64,000 nucleotides of DNA, taken from the NCBI GenBank assembly GCA_963921245.4, contig CAWUEY030000001.1, positions 744,001 through 808,000 of the forward strand. Reading direction: 5' to 3'. Below are positions 51,416 through 60,225 of this stretch, in pieces. The notes below the pieces were generated by a model, which saw only the letters and a list, made by a program, of their open reading frames with translations, searched no databases and was not told the DNA's origin. Made by a program: the position numbers and the translations under genes. How positions within the stretch are numbered: position 1 is the first letter of the stretch; each line of letters opens with the position of its first letter. The stretch comes from JABJGO01 sp963921245 (lineage in GTDB: Bacteria; Pseudomonadota; Alphaproteobacteria; Rhodospirillales; Casp-alpha2).

Positions 51416-51696
51416 ATATTGTGGTCAACAGATGTCCACTGTCAAGCGCCGATCTGTGCGGTTCCACTGAAAATTTTTATCGTCGACTTGTCGCGGTCAG
51501 TATGGCCCGCGATTTGGTTTGAACGACGGATCTTTCTCCTGCTCCAGGTGCCCGCCCTGATCCTGGCCCATGGTGCAGGCGCGGCCCGCTCATTTGCTGT
51601 GACAATGGGGCGGGGCCGTCAATATGGTCTTGGGTGAGCGGCTTTATATCCAGATCGTGTGACACAGAAAGATGGCTGTCGCCCGGGAACCGGCAA

Positions 51697-52818
51697 TCAG
51701 GGGCTTGCCGCAATCGTGGACATGGCGGGCTGATCATTGGTGTGGCAGTGCACACCACCACCCGCGTACCAGGACGCCAGCATTTCGACCACATAGACAT
51801 CCCGACCGGGAAAAAAAGACTCAAGCAAGGCCCTGGCGTTGTTATCGGCTTCTTCATGGCCAAAGCCCACGGTGATGACAAAGCCGTTGCCCACGAGCCA
51901 GTTCATGTAGTTGGTGCCGAGCGTTTTGCCCTGGTAGGACACTGTCGTTTCGATGGGCAGGCGCGCGACGTCGAAACCGGCATGGGCGATGGTTCGTGCC
52001 GCGTTTTCATAGACCGCGCCGTCGCCACCGTCATCCGGTTTGCAATGCGACTGGTCCGTGCATTGCGGGACCACGACGGTGGTTTTGTTGATGAACCGGG
52101 CGAGACCGTCAATGTGACCGTTGGTCAGGTCGCCTTCGGTAACGCCTTCTACAAAGACCACTTTCGATACACCGAAGTGTTTTTTCAGGTCGGCTTCGGC
52201 CTGCTCGCGGGTATAGCCGGGATTGCGGCGCGGGTCGCCAATGGTGCTCCAGTTCAGGATCACGGCATCATCGCCGTTGAACTCAAGATTGCCGCGTTCG
52301 TGAACGATGTCCACGTGATCAACGGGCATGCCGAGAATGTTACCCACGGCATCGGGAACCCTGTTATCCAGTCCGTAGGGGATATCTCTGCCAAAAGCCC
52401 CGCCCCAGGCATCGAATTCCCAGTTCTGGAGGCGCATTTCGCCGTCTTCGATCACGTAGACGGGGCCATTGTCGCGCATCCAGGCGCTGTCACTGGGAAC
52501 CTCGTGCCAGCGGATGTTGCGGTGATCCGGATCTCCCCCCGCGGCCTCAAGCGCCTTACGAGCCTTTTCGCGGATTTTGTTATTGCCGTAGAGAATGTGC
52601 AGCTTTTGATAGCCCGCGATGATCGTGGAAAATTTGGCAAAAGCTGGCTCGTAAGCACGTTCCCAAGGTCCCGGCCATTGCAGCCAAATGGCTTCCTGAG
52701 GTTCCCATTCCGCGGGGATTCTTTTTTCGGTTACGGCAAGGGTTCTGGTACTCAAGACAAGGGCTCCCGCCAGAAACAGGATCGCCGCAAACAAGACAAA
52801 CACTCTTTTGCCTGCCAT
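51697..52818 (-). CDS. Exported agmatine deiminase / peptidyl-arginine deiminase family protein
   Basis: 373 residues beginning with a signal peptide or anchor (VFVLFAAILFLAGALVLSTRTLA). The guanidino-group hydrolase domain is clear: IPAEWEPQEAIWLQWPG, RDNGPVYVIEDGEM, LEFNGDDAVILNW, TNGHIDGLARFIN (His/Asp) and the catalytic Cys in YAGGGVHCHTNDQPA. Agmatine deiminases are usually cytoplasmic; this one should act in the periplasm, converting agmatine to N-carbamoylputrescine (inference). It lies near the remnant of an acetylpolyamine amidohydrolase, hinting at former polyamine handling. Confidence 0.87.
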   Translation of the reverse strand: MAGKRVFVLFAAILFLAGALVLSTRTLAVTEKRIPAEWEPQEAIWLQWPGPWERAYEPAFAKFSTIIAGYQKLHILYGNNKIREKARKALEAAGGDPDHRNIRWHEVPSDSAWMRDNGPVYVIEDGEMRLQNWEFDAWGGAFGRDIPYGLDNRVPDAVGNILGMPVDHVDIVHERGNLEFNGDDAVILNWSTIGDPRRNPGYTREQAEADLKKHFGVSKVVFVEGVTEGDLTNGHIDGLARFINKTTVVVPQCTDQSHCKPDDGGDGAVYENAARTIAHAGFDVARLPIETTVSYQGKTLGTNYMNWLVGNGFVITVGFGHEEADNNARALLESFFPGRDVYVVEMLASWYAGGGVHCHTNDQPAMSTIAASP

Positions 52819-52954
52819 CGCGGATTACTCCTACAAAGCCCGGCGAACGGGCTTGTCAATCCACCGTCACAGACGATAACACGTATAACACCGATAACAC
52901 CATTGGCCTGAGCGCCGCGCAATAGCGCAATTGCGGCGGCAATCGGGTCGGATA

Positions 52955-53881
52955 TCATGCCGGGGCGGGTTTTTTTGTGGTGCCACGAACCGCCAGTATA
53001 CCCGCCCCCACAATCAATGCCATGCCGAGCATACCAAGGGTGTCGGGAATTTCATCAAACAGCAGAAAACCCCAGATTATTGCAAAACCCACGTAGGCAA
53101 AATCATAGGTTCCAACAATGGATGATGGCGCATTCTGATAGGCTATGGCGCCGAAGACACTACCGATCAGGGTGGCGGTTGCCAGTACTGCCATGGACAG
53201 CCATTGCGAAGTGCCCATCCCGGCCCAGCTACCAAGCAGAAACCCGCTGCGCTCACTATCAGGTATTAAGCTCGTGAACACAGCGCCGATTGTGCCGATG
53301 ATCACAAACATAATGTTCATGTTCATGGAGAGGACAATCGGATGCTCCATCCGACACCTGGTTCGCGTCAGGATCATGGCAAGGGCGAACAGCATGGCGG
53401 AGATCAGCGGCAGCAACGCATAGGCGTTAAAGTCATTGGCGGCGGGCCGCAGGATCAGCAGCACGCCGACAAATCCCACGGACACCGCGACCCAGCCCCG
53501 CTTTCCCACGGTCTCGCCGACGAGCAGGGCGGAGAACAGCGTAATGAACAGGGGCAGGGTGTAGTATGCGGCGGCGGCCACGGACAGCGGCAGATGCGGT
53601 AGGGACATGTAGTAGGTAATCCACATGACCGCGAGCATGAGGCTGCGCACGGCGGTCCAGAGAAACGCGCCCGGCAAAATCGACTGATCGCGCCGCAGGA
53701 AGAACCAAGCCACCATCAACACCGGAATAACCAGCAAGGACCGGATCACGAAAATTTGCCACAGGACAAAACCTGTGCTGAGTTGTTTGATTAGCGCATC
53801 CCCTAAGGAAAGGGCGAAGACCGTAAAAACGACCGCCGCAACAGCGAGGGGGATGTTATCGCTGGATGTCTCGCGGTTCAC
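52955..53881 (-). CDS. EamA/DMT-superfamily transporter
   Basis: 308 residues with about ten membrane spans. Repeats start at VAAVVFTVFALSLGDALIKQL and, in the second half, near WLSMAVLATATLIGSVFGAIAY; AAAYYTLPLFITLFSALLVGE is a typical EamA block. The substrate is unknown. It begins 6 bp after leuB, so the two are co-transcribed, but a functional link is not evident. Confidence 0.9.
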   Translation of the reverse strand: MNRETSSDNIPLAVAAVVFTVFALSLGDALIKQLSTGFVLWQIFVIRSLLVIPVLMVAWFFLRRDQSILPGAFLWTAVRSLMLAVMWITYYMSLPHLPLSVAAAAYYTLPLFITLFSALLVGETVGKRGWVAVSVGFVGVLLILRPAANDFNAYALLPLISAMLFALAMILTRTRCRMEHPIVLSMNMNIMFVIIGTIGAVFTSLIPDSERSGFLLGSWAGMGTSQWLSMAVLATATLIGSVFGAIAYQNAPSSIVGTYDFAYVGFAIIWGFLLFDEIPDTLGMLGMALIVGAGILAVRGTTKKPAPA

Positions 53882-53887
53882 CTTTAC

Positions 53888-54994
53888 CTAAACCAGCTTG
53901 TCCAGTTCCGCGAGAATGGCATCGCCCATGCCGGCGGTGGACACTTTGATCTTGCCGTCCTGCATGATATCGGCGGTGCGAGTGCCACGGGCCAGAACAT
54001 TGTCAACCGCCTTTTCAACCATATCCGCATCGTCGCCCATGTCGAAGGAGTAGCGCAGGCACATGGCGAGTGAGAGCACGCATGCCAGCGGGTTGGCAAT
54101 GCCCATGCCGGTGATATCGGGGGCGGAGCCGTGGACGGGTTCATAGAGGGCCTTGCGGCGACCGCTTTCATCGGGGGCGCCGAGTGATGCGGAGGGCAGC
54201 ATGCCCAGCGATCCGGTCAGCATAGCCGCGCAATCGGACAACACATCACCGAACAGATTGTCGGTGACAATAACGTCAAACTGTTTCGGATTGCGGACCA
54301 GTTGCATGGCGCAGTTGTCGGCGTACATGTGCTCCAGCGTCACGTCGGGATAGTCGGCACCGACTTCGGCGGCAACAGCGCGCCACAGAACACCGGTTTC
54401 CATGACATTGGCCTTTTCCACGGAGTGGACCCTGCTATTGCGCTTGCGGGCCAGGTCGAACGCCGCGCGGGTCACGCGATCAATTTCGCCTTCGCTGTAC
54501 AGTGTGGTATCCACGGCCCAGCGGGTGCCGTCATCGTTTCTGGCGTTTTTCTTTGGCTGGCTGAAATAGGTGCCGCCTGTGAGCTCCCGAACGATAAGGA
54601 TGTCGAGACCGGACACAAGATCGGGTTTCAGGGAGGACGCTTCCGCCAAGGCATCAAACACCAGGGCCGGGCGAAGGTTGGCGTACAGGTCCAGTTCCTT
54701 GCGTAGTTTCAGCAGTCCGGCCTCCGGACGATGGTCGCGTTCCACGTTGTCCCATTTGGGGCCACCGACCGCACCGAACAGAACGGCATCCACATTCATG
54801 GCCTTGTCCATGTCTTCATCGCTGATGGAGGTGCCATGGGCGTCATAGGCTGCCCCACCCACAAGTCCCTGCTCAATGTCAAAGCTAAGAGCGCGCTTTT
54901 TTGCCATCCAGTCGATAACGCGTTCCACTTCGTCCATGACCTCCACGCCGATACCGTCGCCGGGCAGGATGAGAAGTTTCTTATTGGCGGTCAT
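53888..54994 (-). CDS. leuB: 3-isopropylmalate dehydrogenase
   Basis: 368 residues. It oxidises and decarboxylates 3-isopropylmalate in leucine synthesis. Blocks: ILPGDGIGVEVMDEVE, LFGAVGGPKWD, LRKELDLYANLRPA, VRELTGGTYFSQPK, the NAD/metal region VIVTDNLFGDVLSDCAAMLTGS and VHGSAPDITGMGIANP. Same orientation as asd upstream in the map. Confidence 0.96.
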   Translation of the reverse strand: MTANKKLLILPGDGIGVEVMDEVERVIDWMAKKRALSFDIEQGLVGGAAYDAHGTSISDEDMDKAMNVDAVLFGAVGGPKWDNVERDHRPEAGLLKLRKELDLYANLRPALVFDALAEASSLKPDLVSGLDILIVRELTGGTYFSQPKKNARNDDGTRWAVDTTLYSEGEIDRVTRAAFDLARKRNSRVHSVEKANVMETGVLWRAVAAEVGADYPDVTLEHMYADNCAMQLVRNPKQFDVIVTDNLFGDVLSDCAAMLTGSLGMLPSASLGAPDESGRRKALYEPVHGSAPDITGMGIANPLACVLSLAMCLRYSFDMGDDADMVEKAVDNVLARGTRTADIMQDGKIKVSTAGMGDAILAELDKLV

Positions 54995-55126
54995 GGGTTC
55001 AACTCCTGTCCCCTCATGCTATAGTCAGATCACTGCCGGGGAAGAGGCCCGGCGTTCCTGACAGATTGCTGCTGGAGAATTCGGGCCAGCGTTAGACGGT
55101 ACTATACCTGACAGGAGAGAAAAGTC

Positions 55127-55657
55127 ATGGCCTGGTTCCAGGATTCCGAACCCACCACCCGCGATCTTTTGGTAGGGGTCTACGATCTCACACATTACAC
55201 CCGTTACTGTCTGAAAACTCCGGACGAGGATGTTCTGAGTCTTATGCGGGGGTATTTTTGCCTCACCGGCGGGATCATTCAACAAAATGGCGGCCGTCTC
55301 ATCAAAACCCTCGGTGATGCCGGATTAGCCGCCTTCGATGCGGCGGACAGCGATACAGGCGTCCGCTGTTTCCTTGCGCTCAAGGAAGCGGGCGATGCCT
55401 GGCTCAGGAACCAGGGCTATCCCGGCAAGGCAGTCGTGAAACTGCATATGGGACCCGTGGCGTGCGGACTTGTTGGCGCGCCGGGATGCGAAATCCTGGA
55501 CACTTATGGCAAGACTGTGAATACGGCTATGTTGTTGGAGTCAAAAGGTTTTGCCATAACGCCGCAGGTTTTCCGGTCCTTGAATGCCGGGGTCCGGGGC
55601 CTGTTTCGAAAACACACCCCACCCGTGACATATATCTCTGTGGACACCCCACACTGA
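55127..55657 (+). CDS. Class III nucleotidyl-cyclase-fold protein, probably catalytically impaired
   Basis: 176 residues consisting only of a cyclase homology domain. Metal Asp 1 lies in VGVYDLTHYTRYC, Asp 2 and the base-recognition Lys in LIKTLGDAGLAAF, and the final block is YGKTVNTAMLLESKG. In active enzymes the last block is VN-x-A-x-R, four residues from Asn to the transition-state Arg; here that position is Leu. I infer weak or no cyclase activity, perhaps a nucleotide sensor. AGGAGAG precedes the ATG. It is followed closely by nupC. Confidence 0.78.
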   Translation: MAWFQDSEPTTRDLLVGVYDLTHYTRYCLKTPDEDVLSLMRGYFCLTGGIIQQNGGRLIKTLGDAGLAAFDAADSDTGVRCFLALKEAGDAWLRNQGYPGKAVVKLHMGPVACGLVGAPGCEILDTYGKTVNTAMLLESKGFAITPQVFRSLNAGVRGLFRKHTPPVTYISVDTPH

Positions 55658-55679
55658 TACAGCCTAGGATTGGGCCGCG

Positions 55680-56933
55680 ATGTATCTACAGGGAATCATT
55701 GGCTTGGCCCTGCTGTGTCTGATGGCCTGGGCGATCAGCGAAAATCGCCGGGCCGTCTCCTGGAAATTGCCGGTTGTTGGGCTGGTCCTGCAACTGCTGC
55801 TGGCGATCGTCTTGCTCAAACTGCCACCGTTTCAGACCGCGTTTCTGTGGCTGAACTCTCTCGTTCTGGCGTTGCAGGAAGCGACCGAACAGGGGACATC
55901 GCTGGTGTTTGGCTACATTGGCGGCGGTCCCCTGCCCTTTGAAGAACCCTTCCCGGGCGCGGCCTGGGTGTTCGCCTTTCGGGGCTTGCCGTTGATCCTG
56001 GTCATGGCGGCGATTTCAGCGCTGCTGTTTCACTGGAAAATCCTGCCGGTGATCATCCGCGGTTTTTCCTGGGCGCTTCGGCGCACCATGGGCATCGGCG
56101 GTGCCGTCGGTGTCAGCGCCGCCGCCAACATTTTTGTCGGCATGGTGGAGGCACCGCTGTTTGTTCGGCCTTACCTGAAAAGCCTGACCCGGAGTGAGCT
56201 GTTCATGGTCATGAGTTGTGGGCTCGCCACGGTGGCCGGTACGGTTATGGTTTTGTACGCGGCTATTCTCGGCTCGACGCTCGACAATGTTCTGGGGCAT
56301 ATCCTGACGGCGTCGCTGATCAGTGCCCCCGCGGCGATCCTGATTGCCCGGCTCATGGTGCCGGAAGACGGCAGCGTCACCCAGCCGACGGAAGCCGATG
56401 AACTGGTCCCGCCCGTGGAGGCCGCCACCGCCATGGAGGCCCTGGTCCTCAGCACAGGAACCGGTATCAGGCTCATTGCGAATGTGATTGCCATACTGAT
56501 TGTGGTGGTGGCGCTGGTTCATCTGCTCAATACGGTTTTGGGGCTGGTACCGGGTGGTGGCGGGAACCCGCTTAGCCTGCAACAGATCATGGGCTATATC
56601 TTTGCGCCCATAGCCTGGTGCATGGGGCTCGACTGGTCTGAGGCGCTCGCCGGGGGCAAGCTGTTGGGGACCCGGCTGGCCCTGACCGAGTTTGTCGCCT
56701 ATCTGGACCTAGCGGTTCTACCGCCGGAAACCTTCAGCGAGCGCTCGCAGGTGATCTTGCTCTATGGACTGTGCGGGTTTGCTAGTCTGCCGAGCCTTGG
56801 CATCATGATCGGTGGCCTTGGGGCCCTGGTGCCGGAACGGCGCGCAGAGATTATCGGTCTTGGCTTTCGTTCCGTGATCGCCGCAACGCTGGCAACGGCC
56901 ATGACCGGCGCGGTGGTCGGCCTGGTGCTTTAA
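55680..56933 (+). CDS. nupC: Concentrative nucleoside transporter, NupC family
   Basis: 417 residues with many membrane spans. N-terminal CNT domain GIIGLALLCLMAWAISENRRAVSW, the gate region VFGYIGGGPLPF, and the core block IFVGMVEAPLFVRPYLKSLTRSELF, followed by LATVAGTVMVLYA. The second core domain contains LLGTRLALTEFVAYLDL. It imports nucleosides with sodium or protons. It starts 22 bp after the cyclase-like gene. Confidence 0.93.
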   Translation: MYLQGIIGLALLCLMAWAISENRRAVSWKLPVVGLVLQLLLAIVLLKLPPFQTAFLWLNSLVLALQEATEQGTSLVFGYIGGGPLPFEEPFPGAAWVFAFRGLPLILVMAAISALLFHWKILPVIIRGFSWALRRTMGIGGAVGVSAAANIFVGMVEAPLFVRPYLKSLTRSELFMVMSCGLATVAGTVMVLYAAILGSTLDNVLGHILTASLISAPAAILIARLMVPEDGSVTQPTEADELVPPVEAATAMEALVLSTGTGIRLIANVIAILIVVVALVHLLNTVLGLVPGGGGNPLSLQQIMGYIFAPIAWCMGLDWSEALAGGKLLGTRLALTEFVAYLDLAVLPPETFSERSQVILLYGLCGFASLPSLGIMIGGLGALVPERRAEIIGLGFRSVIAATLATAMTGAVVGLVL

Positions 56934-57102
56934 ACACACCCGCCGGTCGGTCAAACGGGTTATCGTTTTCCCATCAGATGTCCGCGTACATCCTTATATG
57001 CGTTTTGATCAGATCGCGGTCTAACAGGTCATCCGTGCAAAAAATCCATGCCTGCTTGCAGGCCCGAGAGCGTTTGCGGAAAGGTGCCACCCTTGGGATA
57101 TA

Positions 57103-57135
57103 GGCGGCAGGGAGTGCCGCCTGAAAAATTTTTTC
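57103..57135 (+). terminator. Hairpin followed by AT-rich stretch downstream of nupC
   Basis: A perfect 7-bp stem GGCGGCA / TGCCGCC with a GGGAG loop is followed by TGAAAAA and six T. The T-run starts eight bases after the stem, so it is a non-ideal terminator; it may end the nupC transcript 170 bp downstream of the stop. Confidence 0.5.
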
Positions 57136-57155
57136 ACTTTTTTTGAATATTTTCC

Positions 57156-57184
57156 TTGACAGGGGCGTTATTTTACCCTACCTT
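57156..57184 (+). promoter_or_regulatory. Sigma-70-like promoter in the gene-free region
   Basis: TTGACA (57156-57161) and TACCTT (57179-57184) are 17 bases apart. The -35 is consensus, the -10 is moderate. It would fire rightward across the DnaA-box array, with no recognised gene downstream on that strand, suggesting a non-coding transcript or chance. Confidence 0.4.
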
Positions 57185-57293
57185 GAGTTCAGTGACAGGG
57201 ACAAGTGCGTCTGCACCGCATAGTCCAGTCACCGTCAAAACCGTCGTTAAAGCGGACGGAACAAACACAAAAGGCTCCATCAGACGATCCTGC

Positions 57294-57334
57294 TTATACA
57301 CACGCAGAATTATGCACACTCGGAATTATGTACA
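57294..57334 (+). repeat. Three DnaA-box-like 9-mers in a 16-bp tandem array
   Basis: TTATACACA (57294-57302) and TTATGCACA (57310-57318) both match the consensus TTATNCACA; TTATGTACA (57326-57334) has one mismatch. Their starts are exactly 16 bp apart, all in one direction, and the flanks of the last two copies are also similar (13 of 16 positions). Confidence 0.7.
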
Positions 57335-57507
57335 TTCAGGCGGCTCTTGCGCACAACACCCATAATACCCCCAAATCAACGTTATCCGGGTCCGCCGCAA
57401 AAGGAAAACGTCTACAAATGTAAACAAAAAGTAACTCTCTGCATTGTATGCATCGATGCACCCACGGCCCGAAAATCGCGGCGTGCAAATGAACAATTCA
57501 GTCAGTA

Positions 57508-57735
57508 TCAGGATGGGATATCCAGATCCTTACGGATGGTGATGTTACGCAACATGACCTCCAGCAGGACCTTGTCTTCAAAACCAATGCTGGCCTCCTT
57601 TGAATAGGTCTCGCGTAATTCGTGAAATACGGCCCGTTCGTTGTCGGCCAACTGGTCTTCGACCTGAGCGACCTTGTCGATAAGATTTCTGATCTCGACC
57701 AGGGTTTTAAGGTCTGGAAAGCCGGACTTACTCAT
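57508..57735 (-). CDS. Small helical protein downstream of divL (75 aa)
   Basis: 75 residues, predicted helical and charged, soluble (FPDLKTLVEIRNLIDKVAQV; EDKVLLEVMLRNITIRKDL). I do not recognise a family. It starts 36 bp after divL on the same strand, so co-transcription is likely. In many alphaproteobacteria tsaE follows divL; this small gene occupies that place instead. Confidence 0.65.
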   Translation of the reverse strand: MSKSGFPDLKTLVEIRNLIDKVAQVEDQLADNERAVFHELRETYSKEASIGFEDKVLLEVMLRNITIRKDLDIPS

Positions 57736-57770
57736 CGCTCACTCATCGCTCACTCTCGTCAAGGCCGTAC

Positions 57771-60086
57771 TTATGGTAAAAACGCATCCCTGGCATCGCC
57801 GCCCTCGGTGCCGGTTGCGGGCAGGCGACAGGTGACGGTTGTTCCCCGGTTGGGCCGGGAAACAATGTCGACAGTTCCGCCGTGAAGCTCAAGGAAGCCC
57901 TTGACCATGGCGAGGCCGAGGCCGGCCCCTTCCGGTTCGCCTTCGGGTTGATCGCCTTTGGTGAATTTCTGAAACACCCGGTCGATGTCGGCCTGCGGGA
58001 TGCCGACGCCCGTATCGGCGACGCTGAGAATAACCTCGTCGACGGTCCGTTCGGCACTGAGGCGGATGCCGCCCCGTTTCGGCGTGAACCGAACGGCATT
58101 GCCCAGAAGGTTGAAGATGACCTGTTTCAGGCGCTGTTCATCGGCGGAGAGCCAGCCGATATCGGTTGGTACATCGAAGGCAAGGTGAATTTCCTTCTGA
58201 CGGGCCCGTTCGGTCATCAGCTTCATGCAGCCCGCCAGCAGGGCATGCAGGTCAATGGCATCTTTTTCCAGTTTCACGGTGCCGCTTTCGATGGCCGCCA
58301 GCTCCAGGGTGTCGGCGATCACCGCCATCAGGGTCTCCGCGGTGGCCCTGATGCCATTGACGTACTCTTCCTGGCGCGGGCTGAGTTCACCAAAATACCC
58401 CGCGCCGAGGATTTCGGAAAAGCCGCTTATGGTGGTCATGGGGGTGCGGATTTCATAGGATACATCGTCAATGAACTTGGATTTGAGGCGATTGGTCTCT
58501 TCCAGGATTTCTGTCCGCGCCCGGAGGGCGGCTTCGACTGTGGCTTCATCGGTGACGTCCAGATAACTGACCAGGACAGCGCCATCGGGCAGCGGTTCAT
58601 AGGCCACGTCAAAGACCTTGCCTGTCAATCGCTGCACCCGTTCCCGGTGGGATTGTCGCCGGGTCAGGTGAGCGAGGATGTGGTTTCGGCGGGTCTGCCA
58701 GCCCTCGTCGGTTTCGCCGTCATCGCGCATATGCTCGACGATGCGCGACATGTGCGGTTCAGCCTGCGTGGTTTCTTCACCGAGCGCCCACAAGGTCGCG
58801 AAGCGGTCGTTGTGAAGTTTCAGACGCCCGTCGTTGCCAAACACGGCAACGGCTTCCTGTAGGTTGTCGATGGTGTGACGCTGAACCAGGTCCAGGGTCT
58901 TGTAGGATCGTTGCAGGTCGAGCCGTTCGCTTATGTCTTCATAGATATAGGTAATGCCGCCATTCCCCGCCCGCGCGACGGTGGTTCGGACCGTGCGGCC
59001 ATCGGGCAGGTAAAGCGTCCGCTCGTCCGGTGTATCCAGCGTCTGGAACAGGTCGTTCTCTGCTGTTCTGTAGGCCCTGAAATCGGGGACCTCCGGCAAC
59101 AAGCGGGTGTCCCGCATCCGGTCGAGAACCTGTGACAGGGTTGGACGATCCTCAAGCCAGGCTTCGTCCATTTGCCACAACGTGACAAAGGCCCGATTGA
59201 CATAGGACACCCGCTTGTCGGCATTGTACATGACGATCCCGACGGAAAGCGGGTCCAGCATCTGTTCAAACAGGCTGCGTTGCGATTGCAGGGCCCTGGT
59301 AATCTCCGACGCACCGCCAGCCTTGTGTTCCACCGCAAACCCCACAGTGCCGCCGCCGGGGCCCAGCGGAGACTCGGTGATTTCCAGCACCCGTCGACTG
59401 CCATCGACGTCAAGCATGCGTTGCTCGGTTTGCGTGCCCCCTTCGCGCAGGGCACGGGTGGCGATCTCCGTGGCCCGCCCGGCAACCGCGGAACCGGCAA
59501 CACCTGCGCGATCATTGGCAAAGGCCAGTTCAAGATCCGGATCACGCAACCAGACCGGAATCGGCATGGCGTTGAAGACCGTGCGCATCTGTTGCTCTGC
59601 ATCCGAGGTCAGCGGTTCCTGAACCAGCGCGGATACATCCCGGAACCAGATGATATCGCCGGGAGAGGGTGCGGTTTCGGTTTTGGCCAAGGCGCGCCGC
59701 CCGACGGCGTGAATGGTCCGCTCGCCCAGCGGCAGCAAGAGCTCAAACGCGGTTCCCGCATCGCGCAGGGCTTCGGAACTCCGCTTCAAGAGGGCCCGCT
59801 CCGATGCGGCGAAGGCGCCCGCCACGGACGTGAATGTATCGTCCGCCGGTGACGCCAGTTGGAGCATTGTTTTCAGGTTTTGCGAACAACGCTCGGTTGG
59901 GGGCTTTCCAGCGATCCATGCATAAACCCCATCGGGCTGTGATTCATGGAGGGCCAGGAGATTTTCGGAAGCAAATGTTTCCGCGTGAGCCGACAGTTTT
60001 GGCCGCAGAACGCTCAGCCAAACCAGAATACAGCCCACGAGGCTAACAAGGGTACCAGCAATAAAGGCGAAGACGACGGGATCCAT
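57771..60086 (-). CDS. divL: DivL-like PAS histidine-kinase homologue with Tyr at the phospho-acceptor site
   Basis: 771 residues, the length of Caulobacter DivL. One N-terminal membrane span (VFAFIAGTLVSLVGCILVWLSV), several PAS domains (e.g. RVSYVNRAFVTLWQMDEAWL; AVFGNDGRLKLHNDRFATLWAL), a linker helix, a HisKA-like domain with FIDDVSYEIRTPMTTISGF and an ATPase domain (N box FNLLGNAVRFT, G1 VADTGVGIP, G2 GAGLGLAM). At the usual His of the H box stands Tyr (about residue 544), the hallmark of DivL, which controls CckA phosphorylation and thereby CtrA in the cell cycle (established in Caulobacter). ahcY lies upstream on the same strand, a known alphaproteobacterial arrangement. Confidence 0.9.
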   Translation of the reverse strand: MDPVVFAFIAGTLVSLVGCILVWLSVLRPKLSAHAETFASENLLALHESQPDGVYAWIAGKPPTERCSQNLKTMLQLASPADDTFTSVAGAFAASERALLKRSSEALRDAGTAFELLLPLGERTIHAVGRRALAKTETAPSPGDIIWFRDVSALVQEPLTSDAEQQMRTVFNAMPIPVWLRDPDLELAFANDRAGVAGSAVAGRATEIATRALREGGTQTEQRMLDVDGSRRVLEITESPLGPGGGTVGFAVEHKAGGASEITRALQSQRSLFEQMLDPLSVGIVMYNADKRVSYVNRAFVTLWQMDEAWLEDRPTLSQVLDRMRDTRLLPEVPDFRAYRTAENDLFQTLDTPDERTLYLPDGRTVRTTVARAGNGGITYIYEDISERLDLQRSYKTLDLVQRHTIDNLQEAVAVFGNDGRLKLHNDRFATLWALGEETTQAEPHMSRIVEHMRDDGETDEGWQTRRNHILAHLTRRQSHRERVQRLTGKVFDVAYEPLPDGAVLVSYLDVTDEATVEAALRARTEILEETNRLKSKFIDDVSYEIRTPMTTISGFSEILGAGYFGELSPRQEEYVNGIRATAETLMAVIADTLELAAIESGTVKLEKDAIDLHALLAGCMKLMTERARQKEIHLAFDVPTDIGWLSADEQRLKQVIFNLLGNAVRFTPKRGGIRLSAERTVDEVILSVADTGVGIPQADIDRVFQKFTKGDQPEGEPEGAGLGLAMVKGFLELHGGTVDIVSRPNRGTTVTCRLPATGTEGGDARDAFLP

Positions 60087-60225
60087 GGACCGAGCTCATG
60101 CGAATCGATAGAGAATCTTAGGAGCCGCAACTCATTCGCGCAAGAGCGTGGTTGCCCTGGACAGGGGTAGAGAAAAAAGCGGTTTCTGAGAACCGTGCCT
60201 ATAATGCCTTGATCTCGACCGGGGC

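Larger units (their letters stand above)
56934..57507. other. 574-bp gene-free convergent region with DnaA-box array and AT-rich stretch
   Basis: nupC ends on the left and the 75-aa gene ends on the right, so no promoter for a flanking gene is needed here, yet the gap is the longest in the window. It contains a hairpin (57103-57121), an AT-rich stretch (57122-57175), a promoter-like pair (57156-57184), three DnaA-box-like 9-mers at 16-bp spacing (57294-57334), a weaker TTGCGCACA (57347-57355) and a 12-bp palindrome TGCATCGATGCA (57449-57460). A 72-codon GTG frame at 57205-57423 is the only notable ORF and is unconvincing. Confidence 0.65.

Noticed and set aside
57205..57423. 72-codon GTG frame across the DnaA-box array
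   Set aside because: Composition is Thr/Ser/His/Ala-rich without domain features, and the tandem boxes dictate part of the sequence; better explained as non-coding.
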